From an uncultured Lachnospiraceae bacterium (lineage in GTDB: Bacteria > Bacillota > Clostridia > Lachnospirales > Lachnospiraceae), in NCBI GenBank assembly GCA_951800685.1, contig CATOJY010000001.1, positions 246,255 through 310,254 on the forward strand: 64,000 nucleotides of DNA, in the 5' to 3' direction. The notes beneath the pieces were generated by a model, which saw nothing but the letters and a program-made list of their open reading frames with translations, did no database searches and had not been told where the DNA came from. Below, one piece after another: positions 57,469-64,000 of the stretch; position 1 is the stretch's first letter, and the number at the start of each line of letters is the position of its first letter. A program made the translations under genes and the position numbers.

Positions 57469-57913
57469 GTTCTATTCCTCCTATCTTGCGTAATAAATTT
57501 ATAGCTAGTCAGAACAGGCTATAGTCTTATCCTGTTCTGGTATAGATGCAGGATGATTTCTAAAGGTATTCCCTCTCCATCCTTTCCCCCTCTATACGAT
57601 TAATAGTTGCCTGTCTCATTTCTTTCTATTAGATGTAAGGAGTTTCTGATGGGAGTCTGTGAGGGTTCCCCCTTTCCCGCAATGCTGGTTATCCTTTTCC
57701 ATCTATACGTTACTTATTACTTTTCCAAAGTCTCACGGTACTATAATGGTTCCTAGCGGAACCTGGGCTAAAGTACTGCTTCATTCCTCATACAAAGCAT
57801 CTTGCTCAGAAAGCACGCAGCCCATATCACTGTACCTTGACTGCTTACACAAATGCTACACCGCCAGGTCTACTCTCTAACTGGGTATTCCTCTTGGAGC
57901 GGTACTGCCAACC

Positions 57914-58900
57914 CTACTCAAACAAGTATTTGAACCGTGGCCATACAGAATAAAGTGCATCCTCATTCTGCTCCACAGCTGCCTTACACAATTCAGGAGT
58001 CTGTTCTTCGACATACCTAAGTGTATACCAATTCTGCTGAACAGCTGCCATACACAGCTCAGGTGTCTGATTCTTCACAAACATAAGTGCTCTCGCATCC
58101 TGCTCCACAGCTGCCCTACATAACTCAGGTGTTTGCTCTTCAACAAATTGAAGCGCTTCCCCACTCTGCTTTACAGCCGCCATACACAATTTCAGTGTCT
58201 GATTCTCTATAAATCGAAGCGATGTCCCATCCTGCTGAACTGCCGCCATACACAACTCTGGAGTCGGTTTTTCGACATCCTTAAGTGCATACCCATTCTG
58301 TTTCACAGCAGCCATACACAATTCAGGTGTTTGATTCTTGACCCACTCAAGTGCAAACCCATTCTCCTGAACAGCCGCCATACACAACTCAGGTGTCTGA
58401 TTCTTCACAAGCATAAGTGCTCTTCCATCCTGCTGAACTGCCGCCATACACAACTCAGGTGTCTGCTCTTTGACATACTCAAGTGCCCACCCATTCTGCT
58501 GGACGGCTGCCATACACAATTCCGGAGTCTGCTCTTTGACATACTCAAGTGCCCACCCATCCTGTTTCACAGCAGCCATACACAATTCAGGTGTTTGATT
58601 CTTGACCCACTCAAGTGCAAACCCATCCTGCTTCATTGCTGCCATGCACAATTCAGGGGTCTGATTCTCTACAGACTTAAGTGCTAATCCCTGCTGCTTC
58701 ACTGCTGCCATGCACAACTCTGGGGTCTGCTCTTCAACAAATTGAAGTGCCCACCCATTCTGCTGGACTGCTGCCATACACAACTCAGGTGTCTGCTCCT
58801 TCACAAATTGAAGTGCGTATCCATCCTGCTTAACCATTTCTAAATCTTTCTGATACTGCTCATCCTCATTAACTGTTCCAAATAAATTCATGTCTTGCAT
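57914..58900 (-). CDS. DUF4116 repeat protein
   Basis: Many 22-aa units (ELCMAAVQQNGWALQFVEEQTP); start trimmed to MQDMNLFGT with AGGAGGATTTTATT leader. Confidence 0.85.
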   Translation of the reverse strand: MQDMNLFGTVNEDEQYQKDLEMVKQDGYALQFVKEQTPELCMAAVQQNGWALQFVEEQTPELCMAAVKQQGLALKSVENQTPELCMAAMKQDGFALEWVKNQTPELCMAAVKQDGWALEYVKEQTPELCMAAVQQNGWALEYVKEQTPELCMAAVQQDGRALMLVKNQTPELCMAAVQENGFALEWVKNQTPELCMAAVKQNGYALKDVEKPTPELCMAAVQQDGTSLRFIENQTLKLCMAAVKQSGEALQFVEEQTPELCRAAVEQDARALMFVKNQTPELCMAAVQQNWYTLRYVEEQTPELCKAAVEQNEDALYSVWPRFKYLFE

Positions 58901-58981
58901 AATAAAATCCTCCTCTGCTTGATTAATAAAAAGGGAAGGCGTCACCCTCCCCTTACTCACTATTTTCTCTATGCAACCCTC

Positions 58982-59165
58982 CTACTCAAACAAGTATCTG
59001 AACTCTGGTCGGATACACTCAAGTACATACTCATTCTGCTTCACTGCTGCCATACACAACTCTGGGATCTGCTCCTCTACAAACGCAAGTGCGTATCCAT
59101 TCCGCCTCACTCTTTCTAATCTGTTCGCTCCTGTTATCTGTTCTAAATAAATTCATATCCTGCAT
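58982..59165 (-). pseudogene. Degenerate, shortened DUF4116 gene
   Basis: Same leader and MQDMNLF start, then frameshift; other frame reads VRRNGYALAFVEEQIPELCMAAVKQNEYVLECIRPEFRYLFE-stop. Confidence 0.7.
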
Positions 59166-59866
59166 AATAAAATCCTCCTAAAACACTCCTACAGCTTCCT
59201 AAACCCTATTGCATCCGCGTAGCAGATATTTACTCCTTTTCACCAGCCAGATACTACGCTAGTCTGAGTGTTCTGCCACTGTAAGCTGTTCATAGCAACT
59301 AACATCTTCCCCATCTGGAATTTCCACATTAACCCAGTACTCAGATGGGGAACCACGCGCTCATCAAAATCATCTGCATCCAGAATGATCTCGGAACGCC
59401 AGATAGCATCTTCTACTCTTTCTATTGCCTCCTTCTTGTTTTTTGCTTCCACGATAATAGTTTTTTCAAAATCTCTTTTACACTTATTCCGTATCTTGGC
59501 ATACTATTCTCTCCTGTTCTTACAGTTATTAATTTCTATTTGCAAGCTATGATCGCTCTTCTTGACAGCTATTTATATACCTGTTTTTAATAGGCGTGAG
59601 AACCTGCTTGGGAATAACATCGTAACCTTTTCCATTAACAAAGCATCTTCCCCTACCCTGATAATTTCTTTTGACAGTAAAACTCCCAAACTGCTTAACA
59701 TACTTTCTTACAGCTTCAATTGGTGATTTTGCTTCTATATCCACCGCTCGCGTTATTATCGCTGAATAAAAACTTCCTGCCTATAGATCATGAACTCTAT
59801 ACGCTTTCACTCATTCTCCTTATCTTATCCGCTAGACTGCGCCAGTTTGCTTTTCATCAGATTGCA

Positions 59867-60070
59867 TTATTTCCTTGCATCACCCGACGATGCGTCCTGT
59901 GTACGGTGATTCCATGCATTAAGGGCTTTATCCCCATGAAATGCATAGCTAGGACCGGATGCCCCACACCTACTGCATACTGCACTGTAAACATACGCGT
60001 TGTAATTCAAGACAATTTTCACACACCCGCAGAATGGGCAAGGGGCTAGCTCTCTATTATCATCCATCAT
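59867..60070 (-). CDS. Lar-like (restriction alleviation) zinc-finger protein
   Basis: ELAPCPFCGCVKIVLNYNAYVYSAVCSRCGASGPSYAFHGDKALNAWNHR. Confidence 0.75.
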   Translation of the reverse strand: MMDDNRELAPCPFCGCVKIVLNYNAYVYSAVCSRCGASGPSYAFHGDKALNAWNHRTQDASSGDARK

Positions 60071-60255
60071 CCTATAATCCTCCTATCTCAAAGCTTCTTC
60101 TGCAACAGTATGAATATTTATCTGCAAAGTAGGCAGTTGCTCTCTTAATGAACTTTCAATACTTGTTAAGAAGCCGTTGTACAGATCCCCTCCCTGAAGT
60201 AATTCGTAAGCGCCAAATATTAATGCGGTCAGATACAAAATTACCCCAGCCATAA

Positions 60256-61137
60256 TCAAAATGTCATCAACTTAGGAAGTGATTCACTCTGCTCGCTATT
60301 CCCTTGTTGCTTGTAATAAAGTCTTGCCAAACCTGCCACATGTGCATAAAACTCCTGTAACACGCATCCCCCAGGCAAGCGCTCTGGCCGCTCAATCAAG
60401 TCGTTAATATTCCTCACATAAGCTTCATCTGAAAACAGAAGACTTCCGTTCTTATCCTTAAAGAATGTAAGATAGACTCCAAATACACCAACTGTAATCA
60501 CTTCCTCAGTAGAAGTAACGTAAGCGTCTCCTGCTATTGTAGCCCTGCCTGCAACTTCTGCACCGCCGCAAAGGAAAGCATTGTCTGTTACTCTAACTCC
60601 AACATCCACCACAGCATCACCGTACACTTTAGTATTCTCAAGTATCATAGCTGAATTTATCTTTGCGCATCCGTACACTTCTGCGTTATCCTCAATTGTA
60701 GAAGTACCTGTCACAAATGCGTTCCCATGTACCTTAGCTGAATCAGAAATATTTGATAATCCGCCTATGATGCACTCTCCGTATACTGTAGCGTTGCCTC
60801 TTATAACTGCTTTTCCTCCAATACGTACATAACCTGCAATTCTTGCACTATCTTTTATGGAAGAATCCTCTTTAATAATTGCCCTTCCGCATACAGTTGC
60901 ATCATTCTGTACTATAGCATTATCCACTATCATAGCACCACCGTAAATGCATGCATCTCCATAAACCCAGCAGTTTCCATAGTGCGCAAGATTCTTCTCT
61001 TTCTCTACCCAGCCACCCAAATCACCTTTTTTCACGTCATTAAAATTAGAAAGCGACCTAATCCTGTGCAGTACTATATTACATTCTTCAGTCTTTATAA
61101 TCTTTGTTTCGTCAGTCAATTCATATTTCTTTTCCAT
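60256..61137 (-). CDS. Hexapeptide-repeat (left-handed beta-helix) protein
   Basis: Repeats such as GDACIYGGAMIVDNAIVQNDATVCGRAIIKEDSSIKDSARIAGYVRIGGKAVIRGNATVYGECIIGG. Confidence 0.78.
   Translation of the reverse strand: MEKKYELTDETKIIKTEECNIVLHRIRSLSNFNDVKKGDLGGWVEKEKNLAHYGNCWVYGDACIYGGAMIVDNAIVQNDATVCGRAIIKEDSSIKDSARIAGYVRIGGKAVIRGNATVYGECIIGGLSNISDSAKVHGNAFVTGTSTIEDNAEVYGCAKINSAMILENTKVYGDAVVDVGVRVTDNAFLCGGAEVAGRATIAGDAYVTSTEEVITVGVFGVYLTFFKDKNGSLLFSDEAYVRNINDLIERPERLPGGCVLQEFYAHVAGLARLYYKQQGNSEQSESLPKLMTF
60301..60555 (+). repeat. 255-bp perfect direct repeat, copy 2
   Basis: Base-for-base identical to 54437-54691. Confidence 0.95.
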
Positions 61138-61181
61138 GCTAACCTTCCTTTCTGCTAACTTTAACGCAGACGCTCTATTCC

Positions 61182-61573
61182 CTAGAACGTCCTAATAACT
61201 CTTCCAGATACTGACTCTATCCCAACTGAACCAAACTCGGAAAATAAATTATTGTCTGCATTGACAACAAAAGCAATTGGTGTTCCATTCTCCAAATCCC
61301 TACGCTCCAGTTCCCACTCTTCCTCATGTTTTGAAACATACAGAAAAGTAAGTAATTCTCCGATACAGCTATAATTGTGTATCACATAATAAACTACCCT
61401 TTGGTACTCTGATTCAAAGTTACGTACCGTTTGTTCGTATTTCTCGTCCAGAGTGCGAAGGTGTGCACCTTCTGTGCAATACAATTTGCTTTTTCAGAAA
61501 ATTCATTAATTACAGTAGAAGGAAGATTCAGCATCTCCATTCGCTTAACTGCCTCTTTCCTACATTTGCTCAT
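61182..61573 (-). pseudogene. Frameshifted small hypothetical gene
   Basis: MSKCRKEAVKRMEMLNLPSTVINEFSEKA in one frame continues as LYCTEGAHLRTLDEKYEQTVRNFESEYQRVVYYVIHNY...SGRVIRTF in another; break near 61490. Confidence 0.6.
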
Positions 61574-61794
61574 GTTCCAATTCTCCTTAGTTAGATACTT
61601 TTTTTATAAAATGTTCTGACTGGAAAAACAGTCGACAGATACACCGACTGGATGAAATAAAAACAAGCAGTGCTACACATGAAGAAAATAAAGTGCTTTT
61701 AAGAGCATTTGTTACAAGACACAATTAACTTTTAAAAGCACTTTCACCTTAATTCATAAGTACAAAATATCCCAACACAAAGCCATCACTATAC

Positions 61795-62598
61795 TCAAAA
61801 TGCATTCATATCAGTTAAAGAATTTTTAGTTGCTTCATCCTTAGTATTGGAATCTCCCATGTTACTAGAGGGTGTAGCCATGTTCTCCCCAAATGTTGCC
61901 ATATTCCTCTCATTACTTTCAACAAAAAATGAAAGAGCCTGTTTCGTCCCTTTATCCTCTTGTGAATTAAGAAGTACTCTTGTCAGCATAGGATAATCGG
62001 AAAAATTCTCCCTGGAATATATTCCTGGTTTATTAAGCAGTTGTGTGGGATTAATCAGCACACCTTGGAAATCATTGGAATGGGATAATAACTGTTTCGC
62101 GGTTATTGTAACTATAAGGCCGGAGTTGTATGGTGCGATTCGTGTTAATGATTTTATACTAGAGGATGCTCTCACATACCATTGAGAAATTGCGGATTGT
62201 TTACCGAAAAGAAAAATATTGATTAGCCTTCCTGCTATTGGCAAAGACATTGGTGCCAATACTGTTCCTACCAAAAGTTCCGAATGCTTCTTCTGTAATG
62301 CTACATGCTCCTCTAACAATATCACGTCATTGCTAAAGTAGGTTTCCAAATCGGTACAGTTTTTAACTACTTTCGCCGCTTTGCCCATAGCTTTAATCTC
62401 TTCCTCGTTGTAAAATACTTCATAGGTATCTTTTTCATGATTCCAAGTGAAGTACTGCATTTCACCTAACTTACAATACACTGAAAATTGATGTTCATTA
62501 ACAAACTGAGCACGGCTACTCTTTGTACTAATAATCAGGTATCCAACGCGATTGCCGCTGTTATTTATTACACATGCTACTTCGTGATAGTGTTTCAT
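61795..62598 (-). CDS. Hypothetical protein
   Basis: 267-aa ORF. Confidence 0.6.
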   Translation of the reverse strand: MKHYHEVACVINNSGNRVGYLIISTKSSRAQFVNEHQFSVYCKLGEMQYFTWNHEKDTYEVFYNEEEIKAMGKAAKVVKNCTDLETYFSNDVILLEEHVALQKKHSELLVGTVLAPMSLPIAGRLINIFLFGKQSAISQWYVRASSSIKSLTRIAPYNSGLIVTITAKQLLSHSNDFQGVLINPTQLLNKPGIYSRENFSDYPMLTRVLLNSQEDKGTKQALSFFVESNERNMATFGENMATPSSNMGDSNTKDEATKNSLTDMNAF

Positions 62599-62612
62599 TT
62601 AATCCATCCCTC

Positions 62613-63335
62613 CTATTCGAATAAATGTCTGAACCTTAGTTCTACATACTCAAGGGCATATCCATTCTGCTTTACTGCCGCCATACACAACTCAGGTGTC
62701 TGCTCTTTGACATACTCAAGTGCCCACCCATCCTGTTGGACGGCTGCCATACACAATTCCGGAGTCTGCTCTTTGACATACTCAAGTGCCCACCCATCCT
62801 GTTGGACGGCTGCCATGCATAATTCATGGGTCTGCTTCTTCACAAATTGAAGTGCTCGCCCATCCTGCTGAACAGCCGCCATGCACAATGCTGGGGTCTG
62901 ATTCTCTACGAACTCAAGTGCCCACCCATCCTGTTGGACTGCTGCCATACACAACTCAGGTGTCTGCTCCTTCACAAGTTGAAGTGCGTATCCATTCTGC
63001 TGGACTGCTGCCATACACAACTCAGGTGTCTGCTCCTTCACAAGTCGAAGTGCTCGCCCATCCTGCTGAACAGCCGCCATGCATACTTCTGGTGTTTGTT
63101 CCTTGACAAACGCAAGTGCCCTCCAATTCTGTCGAACAGCTACCATACATAACTCTGGTGTCTGATTCTCTACGAACTCAAGCGCCATACCATCACTCTC
63201 AACAGCAGCCATGCACAATTCAGGTGTCTGATTCTTCACAAGTTCAAGCATAGCACCACACCGTTTAACCATTTCTAAAACTTTCTGATACTGCTCATCC
63301 CTATTATCTGTTCCAAATAAATTCATATCCTGCAT
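62613..63335 (-). CDS. DUF4116 repeat protein
   Basis: MQDMNLFGTDNRDEQYQKVLEMVK then 22-aa units; same leader as 57914-58900. Confidence 0.85.
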   Translation of the reverse strand: MQDMNLFGTDNRDEQYQKVLEMVKRCGAMLELVKNQTPELCMAAVESDGMALEFVENQTPELCMVAVRQNWRALAFVKEQTPEVCMAAVQQDGRALRLVKEQTPELCMAAVQQNGYALQLVKEQTPELCMAAVQQDGWALEFVENQTPALCMAAVQQDGRALQFVKKQTHELCMAAVQQDGWALEYVKEQTPELCMAAVQQDGWALEYVKEQTPELCMAAVKQNGYALEYVELRFRHLFE

Positions 63336-63399
63336 AATAAAATCCTCCTATAATTAAAAAGGCAAGGGCATCACCTCCCTTTGCCCACTGTTTTCCCTC

Positions 63400-64000
63400 C
63401 TATTCAAACAAGTATTTAAACTCTGGTCGGACATACTCAAGGGCATATCCATTCTGCTTTACTGCCGCCATACACAACTCAGGTGTCTGCTCTTTGACAT
63501 ACTGAAGTGCCCACCCATCCTGTTGGACGGCTGCCATGCATAATTCATGGGTCTGGTCGGACATACTCAAGTGCCCACCCATCCTGCTGGACTGCTGCCA
63601 TACACAATTCCGGAGTCTGCTTCTTCACAAACTGAAGTGCCCACCCATTCTGCTGGACTGCTGCCATACACAATTCCGGAGTCTGCTTCTTCACAAATTG
63701 AAGTGCGTATCCATTCTGCTGGACTGCTGCCATGCATAATTCCGGAGTCTGCTTCTTTACAAATATAAGTGCTCGCCCATCCTGCTGGACTGCTGCCATA
63801 CACAATTCAGGTGTCTGCTCCTTCACATACTCAAGTGCTTTCGCATTCTGCTGAACTGCTGCCATACACAACTCAGGTGTCTGCTCCTTCACATACTCAA
63901 GTGCCCACCCATCCTGTTGGACGGCTGCCATGCATAATTCATGGGTCTGCTCTTTGACATACTCAAGTGCCCACCCATTCTGCTTTACTGCCGCCATACA
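63400..64000 (-). CDS. DUF4116 repeat gene, partial at window edge, frameshifted at a repeat junction
   Basis: Two ORFs (63545-63997 and 63400-63582) of the same repeat family; reading frame lost near 63545-63565. Confidence 0.7.

Noticed and set aside
57660-57880. Possible tRNA or structured RNA in the 57.6-57.9 kb gap
   Set aside because: No cloverleaf with conserved T-loop and anticodon could be drawn by eye; not supported.
62786-63957. Plus-strand repetitive ORFs (62786..63106, 62826..63152, 63536..63739, 63769..63957)
   Set aside because: Antisense of DUF4116 arrays; open only because the repeat has no stop in that frame.
57914-64000. CRISPR-like appearance of regular repeats in 58-64 kb
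   Set aside because: Period is 66 nt with the whole unit conserved and translated as DUF4116 units; no unique spacers and no cas genes.

Overview
Bacterial window with a Lachnospiraceae/Clostridia-like accessory character (inferred from gene content only). Almost everything is coded on the minus strand. (A) About 1-33.5 kb is one tightly packed, co-directional gene train with ATGA-type overlaps. It combines surface/sortase genes with an information-processing set: a single-chain beta-beta' RNA polymerase (2752 aa), a family A DNA polymerase with intact exonuclease and polymerase motifs, and an NAD+-dependent DNA ligase split into two genes about 19 kb apart. Several large proteins in the train are unrecognised (1087, 1008, 373, 319, 299 and 264 aa). 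No alpha, omega, sigma, ribosomal or housekeeping genes are seen, so this looks like a large autonomous or integrated element (megaplasmid, phage-plasmid or ICE-like) with its own transcription and replication enzymes. (B) About 33.7-43.7 kb holds a MinD-like ATPase, a 2409-aa VaFE/SpaA-type adhesin with an SPKTGD anchor, and a BIG2 plus transglutaminase-like secreted protein. (C) About 43.8-48.4 kb is an AT-rich module, an ATP-grasp ligase convergent with a STAND-like ATPase. Both genes are preceded by a perfect 68-bp inverted repeat carrying a promoter and an operator-like palindrome, and a tyrosine recombinase lies next to it. (D) About 48.9-64 kb is a decaying, repeat-rich accessory region: a DUF262/AlbA-like gene with a homopolymer frameshift, a frameshifted DUF3850 gene, an ImmA/IrrE peptidase, a HEPN-MNT pair, a Lar-like gene plus remnant, a 255-bp perfect direct repeat, and expanding DUF4116 genes with 66-bp repeat units. 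All family calls come from motifs read by eye; no database search was run.
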